13,400 nucleotides of DNA from Victivallaceae bacterium (GTDB lineage: Bacteria; Verrucomicrobiota; Lentisphaeria; Victivallales; Victivallaceae), in the NCBI GenBank assembly GCA_028717165.1, contig JAQUOK010000028.1, positions 1 to 13,400 of the forward strand, written 5' to 3'. The position numbers were made by a program, and so were the translations under genes. Below the pieces are notes generated by a model that saw only the letters and a list, made by a program, of their open reading frames with translations, was not told where the DNA came from and searched no databases. This document shows positions 1-5,713 of this stretch, piece after piece (position 1 is the first letter of the stretch; every line of letters starts with the position of its first letter).

Positions 1-1515
1 GTGAGCAGGGTAATACATGAACCCTTTACAGCCCGCCGCAACAGTTTCATAACACCAGATCCGCATTGTCTCCGGAGTTATCCATTCATGCCTGCCTGGT
101 ACTTTCCACCAGCCCAGGAACGGGACATGATATACCGGATGGGGTTGGGCTGCCTCCTTGGTTTCCAGAACATTCAGAACCGCAGGAATGAGTTGATAAT
201 AATAACCATGATGATAACAGAAATCGCTGATCTCTCCGTATACGCATGACCCCATCGGATTATAACCGTTCGCAATCGCCACCCCGACCGGTTTGCCGGG
301 ACTGTGCTTCAGGCAGAAAAGATATATCCGGTTGCATTCGGCTGCCAGAATACCCAGGTTATCCCCGCTGGTCGCATCCATTTTCATGTCACAACCATTA
401 GGCTCGTCCATTATGAAATGTCCCCACAGGGCGGGATGATTTTTAGTTTCTTCAAGGATGGGAATGGTTCGTTCCGGCCCATAAAAAATATAATATTTTC
501 TATTGCCGTTCTGGTAAAAAGCGTCTCCTCCCGTAAATCCTTTCAAGCCCAGCTGCTGCAATCTGTCGTAATATGCCTTGCCTTCCGGACCGGAAAAACC
601 CATGCAAATGTCAAATAGTCCGTCTTTGGTTTTTTCATAATTTGATTCGCGCGGCCAACTGAGCTGAAGCGGGAACTCCTGTGGAAAAGCCCTGACCATA
701 TAAGCAGTTGATTCGCCGTCAGTTGTTTCTACCCTTATTATGCAAAGAGCTCCTGCCGATTGCGCTTTCTTCAAATGGACCGTGATGGGAGCCAGATCAT
801 TATAGATGCTGGGCGGAGGGGTATAAGCCGGATATTTAACCTTGACGGCCTTGATAAATTTCTTTTCCGGGATAAAGGAATCCGCGGTTACCTCCGCACC
901 ATTTAAAAATACCCGTTTTATTGCTAATTCTCCGGCGATCATTTTCCGTACATAACAGTATATCCGGGTCAAATCCTTGGAAAAAGATATACTGCTCAGG
1001 ATCAAGGCCGGTTTTTTATATGTTATGGTCACGGGTATTTTCACACCTTTAGCGCTGACCAGGATAATCGATGCTTTTTCTCCTTCCGGTTTTAAGCGCG
1101 GCCTGATAATGACTTCCGCCATCCCGCCGGGAGGAACGGGATTGGGCAATACCCGGAACCAGAGGAAATCTTTCAGCGGAATTTCTTCCGGGAAGCTTGC
1201 CGGAGGATATTCCTGATATGGCATTTGGTCCGCATCAGGATATATTTTGCCGACATTTTTTCCATTGACAATGATTTCTGAAATAAACAAAGGTTCTCTG
1301 TCCGGGTTTTTCAGATAAATATGCCAGGCGCCGGCATACATGTAATTTTCGCCGCCTTCCCTGCCGAACTCCTTTACCCAGGCGGTTTTCGCTCTTTCAA
1401 AATCAGGTCGCCAGTATGCATAATCCACATATTTATTTCCCGCTGCCGTAAGCAAAATGAAGCCGTTCATCAGACATGTCCCCGTCAATATAAGTTTAAT
1501 AAGATCACTACCCAT
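1..1515 (-). CDS. Exported TIM-barrel protein, glycoside-hydrolase-like (3' end beyond left edge)
   Basis: Translating the minus strand from the ATG at 1515 gives 505 codons with no stop, running off the left edge, so the C-terminus is missing. The first 25 residues form a signal peptide (basic n-region, hydrophobic LIKLILTGTCLMNGFILL, then TAAG). Residues about 27-290 are beta-rich, with many short alternating segments, and resemble the N-terminal sandwich domains of large glycosidases. From about residue 300 (FDICMGF) the pattern becomes alpha/beta: QQLGLKGFTGGDAF, then HPALWGHFIMDEPN, and AAGCKGFMYYPAH at the edge. The D370-E371-P372 motif at a strand end is where clan GH-A-type barrels carry the acid/base Glu; the partner acid would be beyond the window. 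The start is 20 bases after the preceding stop, with GGGGGA six bases upstream, so it is co-transcribed with the lipoprotein gene. The exact family and substrate are not recognised. Confidence 0.8.
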   Translation of the reverse strand, partial: MGSDLIKLILTGTCLMNGFILLTAAGNKYVDYAYWRPDFERAKTAWVKEFGREGGENYMYAGAWHIYLKNPDREPLFISEIIVNGKNVGKIYPDADQMPYQEYPPASFPEEIPLKDFLWFRVLPNPVPPGGMAEVIIRPRLKPEGEKASIILVSAKGVKIPVTITYKKPALILSSISFSKDLTRIYCYVRKMIAGELAIKRVFLNGAEVTADSFIPEKKFIKAVKVKYPAYTPPPSIYNDLAPITVHLKKAQSAGALCIIRVETTDGESTAYMVRAFPQEFPLQLSWPRESNYEKTKDGLFDICMGFSGPEGKAYYDRLQQLGLKGFTGGDAFYQNGNRKYYIFYGPERTIPILEETKNHPALWGHFIMDEPNGCDMKMDATSGDNLGILAAECNRIYLFCLKHSPGKPVGVAIANGYNPMGSCVYGEISDFCYHHGYYYQLIPAVLNVLETKEAAQPHPVYHVPFLGWWKVPGRHEWITPETMRIWCYETVAAGCKGFMYYPAH

Positions 1516-1535
1516 TTCAGTTCCCCCATCCGGTT

Positions 1536-2372
1536 TTATTCAGGCAAATTCTTCAGGAAGTTTTTTTCGTCAACCAACCTGGTTCGTATCTCAATTATCA
1601 AATCTCCTGCTTTGTTTCCCGGAGCGACACCGGCTTTCAACCTTGTCGCCGGATGGTAGGTATAGAGAACAAGATTTATAACCGTTAGCATTTTATCCTG
1701 TTTCATTTCATCGACGCTGAAATTTTGTGCAGGCGCAATCAGAAAATAGAATTTTGCCTCGTTGCCGCAACCCGGCTGATCGGTTAAAAGCTTTTCGAAA
1801 CGCTTGGAAATCGTTCTGTCGAGCAGATATGTCTGAAATCCGGAGGTGATATTGAACTGCAGATCCCGGCCGGGCTTCAGGCCGCTTTGCCGTTTCCCCA
1901 GGCGGTCAGTCATTTCGCCCAGGCAGGCATCCGCGTTTTCTTTTGCTTCGGATACCGCAAAACAGTAAGGCGACGGTTCAATAAACCGGTCCTGCATTCT
2001 GATCCCCTGGATTTCCCGGTCGGTACAGGTAACTTTCAGCTCCACCGGGACATAAAAATAAATTTCATCTTTATTCCTGCCGGAAGTTTTTCCGCAATAA
2101 AGCGTACCGGCCCCCCGGACGACCGAGAATTCGCCTTTATGAACGCCGTTTTTACAGACTTGGATTTCCAGCGGGGTATTGGTCGCAGTAAAACTGCCGA
2201 TGTTGACTTCCGAAAGCGGCGGTTCCACTGCAGAGCAGGAAGTCAGTAACGTTCCCATCGTACCGCAAATAAGCGGCAGCAGGTGATATCTTCCGGTACA
2301 GTTATTTCCGTTTTCCCGGAAAAACTTTTGATTTTTTCCCGGCTGCTCAATTTCGTCATTTATTTTTGACAT
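1536..2372 (-). CDS. Lipoprotein of unknown function
   Basis: This 278-residue protein has a lipobox (L43-T44-S45-C46) after the hydrophobic stretch HLLPLICGTMGTLL, so it should be lipidated and membrane-anchored. The region before the hydrophobic core is unusually long and hydrophilic (about 30 residues including several acidic ones) for a lipoprotein signal. I find no better in-frame start, and AAAAGGA about nine bases upstream of the ATG supports 2372. The mature part alternates short beta-type segments (FYFLIAPAQNFSVDE, MLTVINLVLYTYHP, GDLIIEIRTRLVDE) with several cysteines that could form disulfides. I do not recognise the family. It is followed 20 bases later by the exported TIM-barrel gene, suggesting a two-gene surface module, and is preceded by a promoter-like element and a perfect palindrome. 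Confidence 0.75.
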   Translation of the reverse strand: MSKINDEIEQPGKNQKFFRENGNNCTGRYHLLPLICGTMGTLLTSCSAVEPPLSEVNIGSFTATNTPLEIQVCKNGVHKGEFSVVRGAGTLYCGKTSGRNKDEIYFYVPVELKVTCTDREIQGIRMQDRFIEPSPYCFAVSEAKENADACLGEMTDRLGKRQSGLKPGRDLQFNITSGFQTYLLDRTISKRFEKLLTDQPGCGNEAKFYFLIAPAQNFSVDEMKQDKMLTVINLVLYTYHPATRLKAGVAPGNKAGDLIIEIRTRLVDEKNFLKNLPE

Positions 2373-2395
2373 ATAATATTATCCTTTTCCTTATC

Positions 2396-2411
2396 CGCAG
2401 TTCGAACTGCG
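2396..2411. promoter_or_regulatory. Perfect 16-bp palindrome, probable operator
   Basis: CGCAGTTCGAACTGCG is a perfect inverted repeat. It lies 23 bases upstream of the lipoprotein start, just before its ribosome site, and five bases downstream of a -10-like TAAAAT, so it would cover the transcription start. That placement suits a repressor binding as a dimer. As RNA it could form a 6-bp stem with a four-base loop. No T-run follows on the transcribed strand, so it does not look like a terminator. Confidence 0.5.
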
Positions 2412-2416
2412 TTAAA

Positions 2417-2446
2417 ATTTTATTTCAATAATTTCGCCCTGGGCAA
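2417..2446 (-). promoter_or_regulatory. Candidate promoter for the lipoprotein/TIM-barrel pair
   Basis: On the minus strand TTGCCC (2446-2441) and TAAAAT (2422-2417) are separated by 18 bases. The -10 matches five of six consensus bases; the -35 matches only TTG. Its position in the 124-base gap and next to the 16-bp palindrome supports it, but the match alone is weak. Confidence 0.3.
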
Positions 2447-2496
2447 TTATTCCTCAGCCATTCAGGATAAAAATTTTCGCATGATTTTTTCACAAA

Positions 2497-3504
2497 TCAG
2501 GACAGAGGTTTATGGCCCCCCTTTTTATAAATATGGAGTTTTACTGCTCGGGACCTCAAATAGGCATCATTGCCATCAGAGCCGCAGGAAACCCATTCGT
2601 CAACTTTCGCCGCACTGTGACCGCGTCCGCAAAGGTTTTTCGTGGAGTCAAGTACGGTAAAAAGCTTTTCATAAAGTTTCCCGCCGGGCAGGATGTCGCC
2701 GAACTTCATCCCAAGCAGCATCAGAGCGTCAAGATCTTTTTTTTCATCACGCAAGCCCATCCCGATTCCCGCATTGCAAATATTGTGTTCCGGGCTGTAA
2801 CCGGCGCATGGGGGACAAACCATACACGGCCCGCTTACCAGCTCAACCGGGATGTCGGGATTTTTCTGAATTATATCCGCAATTTCACAGGCGTTATCGG
2901 CGTCGAGAGGTTCCATTTCACAAGGTTTCCTGCCCTTGACAATACAAGCGATACAGGCCAGATGATGCGGCCTGACCTGGAGTTGTCTTTTCTGATAAAG
3001 CTGTGCCGCACTCATTTGCTTGCAACTGGCAAGTTCAGCCGCGGGGCGGCAGGGCGGAATAATCTTTTTTTCTCCGGCGGCAATGCCGCGTTCATAGTTT
3101 CCGAACTCAGCGAATTTGCATTCCTGCCATTTATCGGTACAGTACTTTCCCAAAGCGCAAATGTCATCGCAGGTTTTTATGTGCTTGAAAATTTTTCTTA
3201 TTATGTCAGAAGCCGGTTGTGCCGTGCCGGGAACCATATTCAGGTCGCGCAACACTGCCAAATCACGCCGGTCATTGAATTCCTGCCCTTCCGGGGTGTC
3301 GTATTCCCGGCCGGGATTCTGCCAGGCATAAGCGCTGATGCAATTACAGGCCAACAATAGCGGACGATTTATGTTTTCCCTGATTTTGACGGTCAGGCTG
3401 TCGAGACGGTCTTCAAAATAATATTTTTCACGATTCCGGCGTCCGGTACGGCAGATCAAACACATCAATTGATAAGGTCTGACTTCAATAACTTCATTTT
3501 TCAT
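2497..3504 (-). CDS. Cysteine-rich protein with two tandem DUF1284-like domains
   Basis: The protein has 335 residues, no signal peptide and an unusually high cysteine content. It is an internal duplication: VRPYQLMCLICRTGR (residues 8-22) matches VRPHHLACIACIVKGR (177-192), and RDLAVLRDLNM...IIRKIF (80-106) matches KDLDALMLLGM...LYEKLF (256-282), each followed by an ICALG/LCGRG-type turn. The C-terminal copy keeps HH plus a GPCMVCPPC cluster (225-233), a likely metal or Fe-S site; the N-terminal copy has only LACNC at the equivalent place. The RPHHL-C and C-x2-C-x2-C pattern recalls DUF1284, a short single-domain family, but I assign this only by eye. The start is supported by CAAGG eight bases upstream of the ATG. 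It stands 222 bases after the uroporphyrinogen-decarboxylase-like gene and 124 before the lipoprotein gene, so it may be its own unit. The function is unknown. Confidence 0.75.
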   Translation of the reverse strand: MKNEVIEVRPYQLMCLICRTGRRNREKYYFEDRLDSLTVKIRENINRPLLLACNCISAYAWQNPGREYDTPEGQEFNDRRDLAVLRDLNMVPGTAQPASDIIRKIFKHIKTCDDICALGKYCTDKWQECKFAEFGNYERGIAAGEKKIIPPCRPAAELASCKQMSAAQLYQKRQLQVRPHHLACIACIVKGRKPCEMEPLDADNACEIADIIQKNPDIPVELVSGPCMVCPPCAGYSPEHNICNAGIGMGLRDEKKDLDALMLLGMKFGDILPGGKLYEKLFTVLDSTKNLCGRGHSAAKVDEWVSCGSDGNDAYLRSRAVKLHIYKKGGHKPLS

Positions 3505-3726
3505 AATTTTTACCTTGCCCCGTTTCAGAGGGGGTGATATAATTCATTTACGTTGTTACCACGTACTGTTTTGATAAAAATTCCCCGGCTGGTCTATTCC
3601 GCCATTTATTCCCGTGACAAATTAAAATTCTTCTGCAGAAACGCTTGGGTAATGTCCCTGATTATTCTTTATTCTCTTGTAACCTTTCCCCATGGCGCTT
3701 CCCGGTTTATAACGCCGATTCAGTGG

Positions 3727-4803
3727 CTAATAATAACGTCCATATTTATCCGCCGCCTCAAAAAATGCCGCTATATTTTCCCACGGGATGTCTTCATTCA
3801 GCAGGTGGGATGGAGTCATTATATATCCGCCGCCGCAACCGATTGTCTCCATCCTGAGTTTTACCTCTGCAAAAACATCTTCCGGCGTTCCCAGCGGAAG
3901 AGTCTGCTGAACACTGACGGCCCCGAAAAAAATAAGCTTTTTCCCATAATTTTTCTTTATTTCGGCCGGGTCCATTACCTCCGGCTGGATTGGATTCAGA
4001 ATATCAACGCCTATTTCTATAAAGTCGGGAATCAGCTCTTCTATGAAACCGTCCGAGTGCAGAAAAAATCTGGTTGCCGGACTGTTGTTGTGCACGGCAT
4101 CAATTATCCTTTTCAGACGGGGTTTGAACAGATTACGCCAGGTAACCGGTGAGATCAATAGACCTTTTTGTGAACCCAGGTCATCACCTATCCCGAAAAT
4201 ATCAGCACCCGCCCGCGAGGCTGATTCCGCATCCCGCACCGCAGCATCAGTAATCTTATCAAGAAAAAAATTCAGCCATTCTTCCCGGCAGGCTATATCT
4301 ATAAAAAACTGTTCCCGGCCCCTCAATTCAAAAGCTGTCTCAAAGTCACTGACCATCCCTACAGCCATTGCCGCACAACCGATAGCATGGATGGCCTCAA
4401 CCCGCTTTTTCAATTCATTAAAATCAATCCTCGGATTGCTTATCTGCCAGGATAATAATTTATCAATGTCTCTGGGACAGGGATTTTCCAGCCGCACCGG
4501 AATTTGCGGATTTTCCCCTTTAACGGGCGTCATCCGAATTCCCCTGATATCCTGACGGAAACATTCTCCGGGGTGTTTGCCGGTCTTTTTTTTGAAAAAT
4601 GCTATGGTACTTTCGTTATAAGTGTTTATCGCAACGTCATACAAAGCCCGGGGAACCATATCCGGACACGCTTTGTTCAATACGGCCAGCACCCTTTCCC
4701 TTGAACTCATCAATTCACAATTATTTTGTCTCTTAAAACCGCTTCTCCTGAAGGGTCTTTGACTTTTTTGCGCTTGACCAATTCCGCCATTTGTTCCTGT
4801 CAT
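3727..4803 (-). CDS. Uroporphyrinogen decarboxylase/methyltransferase-fold protein
   Basis: This is a member of the broad uroporphyrinogen decarboxylase superfamily (PF01208), which also contains cobalamin-dependent methyltransferases of the MtaA/CmuA type. Numbered from 4803, family landmarks are SSRERVLAVLNKACPDMVP (33-51), GADIFGIGDDLGSQKGLLISP followed by WRNLFKPRLKRIID, FFLHSDG, IEIGVDILNPIQPEV, and a C-terminal GCGGGYIMTPSHLLNEDIPWENI. The zinc-type H-x-C motif of methyltransferases reads H-S-D here, while a later Cys (GCGGG) is present, so the metal site may differ or be absent. True heme synthesis is unlikely; many PVC genomes carry such paralogues near sugar or C1 metabolism genes. 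The start is uncertain. The ATG at 4803 has AGGAAG eight bases upstream but adds about 31 residues of low-similarity sequence, whereas the ATG at 4710 (MSSRERV, 327 residues) matches the family start but lacks a clear ribosome site. Confidence 0.85.
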   Translation of the reverse strand: MTGTNGGIGQAQKSQRPFRRSGFKRQNNCELMSSRERVLAVLNKACPDMVPRALYDVAINTYNESTIAFFKKKTGKHPGECFRQDIRGIRMTPVKGENPQIPVRLENPCPRDIDKLLSWQISNPRIDFNELKKRVEAIHAIGCAAMAVGMVSDFETAFELRGREQFFIDIACREEWLNFFLDKITDAAVRDAESASRAGADIFGIGDDLGSQKGLLISPVTWRNLFKPRLKRIIDAVHNNSPATRFFLHSDGFIEELIPDFIEIGVDILNPIQPEVMDPAEIKKNYGKKLIFFGAVSVQQTLPLGTPEDVFAEVKLRMETIGCGGGYIMTPSHLLNEDIPWENIAAFFEAADKYGRYY

Positions 4804-4965
4804 CGTATTATCTTCCTGATATGAATTAGTTTTTTTCTACGGAAAACGTTTGTATAATATGCCCGCTCTTTCCTGCGGGATAAACATTGCAATATCAGGG
4901 TACGTTCAATTGCTCTATTTAAGCCCATAAGCAGGTATAATGCAGATGTTTTGTTTAAGAGACAA
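4726..4965. repeat. 12-bp inverted repeats flanking a 240-bp segment
   Basis: TTGTCTCTTAAA at 4726-4737 is exactly repeated in inverted orientation as TTTAAGAGACAA at 4954-4965. The segment covers most of the gap after the pseudopilin gene and the first 22-26 codons of the long form of the downstream gene. The match stops at 12 bases on both sides, I see no convincing target-site duplication, and there is no coding capacity for a transposase. It could be a small non-autonomous insertion, a pair of regulator sites, or chance. Confidence 0.35.
4844..4859 (-). promoter_or_regulatory. -10-like element with LacI/cre-type palindrome
   Basis: Upstream of the uroporphyrinogen-decarboxylase-like gene the minus strand reads TATTAT (4859-4854), five of six -10 matches, then AAACGTTT (4851-4844), an 8-bp palindrome. 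The extended site agrees with the Gram-positive cre consensus TGWAARCGYTWWCA at 11 of 14 positions, a pattern shared by many LacI/GalR operators. I find no good -35. The position suggests control at transcription start. Confidence 0.3.
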
Positions 4966-4975
4966 TATATACGGT

Positions 4976-5626
4976 TCATTCCTCAACGGCTACAGTAGAA
5001 AAACCGTAATCCGTGACTAGTCCCTCCTTGTCCACATCATCCACATGGCCGTCCCCAAAGAGACAATTTGCCTGTTTTGAATGGCGAATATGAACAGGGT
5101 TGCCCGCCTGATAACTGATAAAGTAGTACCATTGCTTGTTGGAATCACTACCAGTGGCTGAACGGCGGCTGTCTGCAATAAACAGAAACTCGGAAGGTTT
5201 GCCGCCGGTCCCGCCGCCGCCGGTTTTAACGACCGGGTTATGGAGGATCCGGTATGCAACGTACGTCCAGTATTTGAAACCGTAGGTATGGGAAGTCCCG
5301 TCCCAGACCCCCATTCCGGTGTTGGTAGGAAAGCTGGGGCAAACGAAAATACTTGCCTTCCCGGAAACCGGTTCCTGGGCATAACCGTTCAGATAGAGTA
5401 TCTTCGTCCAACCGTTTTTGCCGTCATAAGAATACGTAGACCAGCCGTTATAATCGCTTGCATATCCCATCTCCAGCAGTCCCAGCTGTTTCAGATTGCC
5501 GGCGCATAGTATCCGGTAACCTTTCTCTCTGGCTTTATTGAGCGCGGGAAGCAGCATTGAGGCAATGATCGCAATGATCGCGATCACAATGAGAAGTTCA
5601 ATGAGTGTGAAATTTTGCTTTTTCAT
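4976..5626 (-). CDS. Type II secretion/type IV pilin-like pseudopilin, H-X9-DG type
   Basis: The 216-residue product starts MKKQN and continues with the class III signal FTLIELLIVIAIIAIIASMLL (F6 at +1, the conserved Glu at +5 = E10), then the long N-terminal helix. Near the end, H182 is followed by exactly nine residues and D192-G193 (RHSKQANCLFGDGHV), the prepilin-associated H-X9-DG motif abundant in Planctomycetes and Lentisphaerae. The residue before the cleavage point is Asn, not the usual Gly. The mid-part holds a GGGGTGG run and two cysteines (C41, C96). The ATG at 5626 was chosen because AAGGAG lies seven bases upstream and the signal is short and basic from there; a longer frame to a TTG at 5704 is unlikely. 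It follows the 417-residue exported protein by 87 bases and is probably assembled at the cell envelope. Its specific role is not known. Confidence 0.9.
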   Translation of the reverse strand: MKKQNFTLIELLIVIAIIAIIASMLLPALNKAREKGYRILCAGNLKQLGLLEMGYASDYNGWSTYSYDGKNGWTKILYLNGYAQEPVSGKASIFVCPSFPTNTGMGVWDGTSHTYGFKYWTYVAYRILHNPVVKTGGGGTGGKPSEFLFIADSRRSATGSDSNKQWYYFISYQAGNPVHIRHSKQANCLFGDGHVDDVDKEGLVTDYGFSTVAVEE

Positions 5627-5637
5627 GTTCAGTCTCC

Positions 5638-5694
5638 TTATCCTGGGGGTAAAAATATTTTTGTTTTTTTGCGATAAATATGTTGAATTCCCAT
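5638..5694 (-). CDS. Possible 18-codon mini-ORF before the pseudopilin gene
   Basis: An AAGGAGGT (5713-5706), fully complementary to the usual 16S rRNA 3' end, directly follows the stop of the 417-residue gene. Eleven bases later an ATG opens MGIQHIYRKKTKIFLPPG, whose TAA stop overlaps the TAAGGAG ribosome site of the pseudopilin gene. The peptide is basic and has no recognisable family. The spacing is slightly long, and an open frame of this length is common by chance, so coding is unproven. Confidence 0.25.
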   Translation of the reverse strand: MGIQHIYRKKTKIFLPPG

Positions 5695-5713
5695 AAAATC
5701 CCAAAACCTCCTT

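Noticed and set aside
1..618. Two plus-strand open frames of 82 and 104 codons at the left edge
   Set aside because: They are shadows of the TIM-barrel gene, which is open on the minus strand for all 505 codons to the edge and has a signal peptide and DEP motif.
2482..2499. TGATTT/AAATCA hairpin at the end of the cysteine-rich gene, considered as a terminator
   Set aside because: The stem is six mostly A-T pairs overlapping the stop codon, and the T-run begins several bases after it, so it is too weak to call.
2512..3360. 282-codon open frame on the plus strand
   Set aside because: It lies antisense to the duplicated cysteine-rich gene, whose minus-strand frame shows clear internal homology and a ribosome site. 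The plus-strand product has no coherent domain pattern.
3622..3693. 23-codon minus-strand frame (MGKGYKRIKNNQGHYPSVSAEEF) in the 222-base gap
   Set aside because: The only upstream purine run is a weak GGGAAG, and the frame has no positional link to the next gene, unlike the two mini-ORFs listed.
3694..3716. GGCG...CGCC inverted repeat after the uroporphyrinogen-decarboxylase-like gene
   Set aside because: Four pairs with a 15-base loop and no T-run; expected by chance.
3553..4152. 199-codon plus-strand open frame
   Set aside because: Most of it is antisense to the uroporphyrinogen-decarboxylase-like gene; the translated product looks random and no ribosome site precedes it.
4862..4879. CCCGC/GCGGG hairpin in the gap before the uroporphyrinogen-decarboxylase-like gene
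   Set aside because: A five-pair stem with an eight-base loop and no T-tract on either strand; neither a terminator nor a recognised riboswitch.
5651..5662. AAAAATATTTTT palindrome before the pseudopilin gene
   Set aside because: Low-complexity A/T palindrome; no evidence for a bound regulator.
4976..5704. TTG at 5704 as the start of the pseudopilin
   Set aside because: The AGGAGGT is almost adjacent to it, and the added 26 residues would bury the prepilin signal; the ATG at 5626 has its own well-spaced ribosome site.
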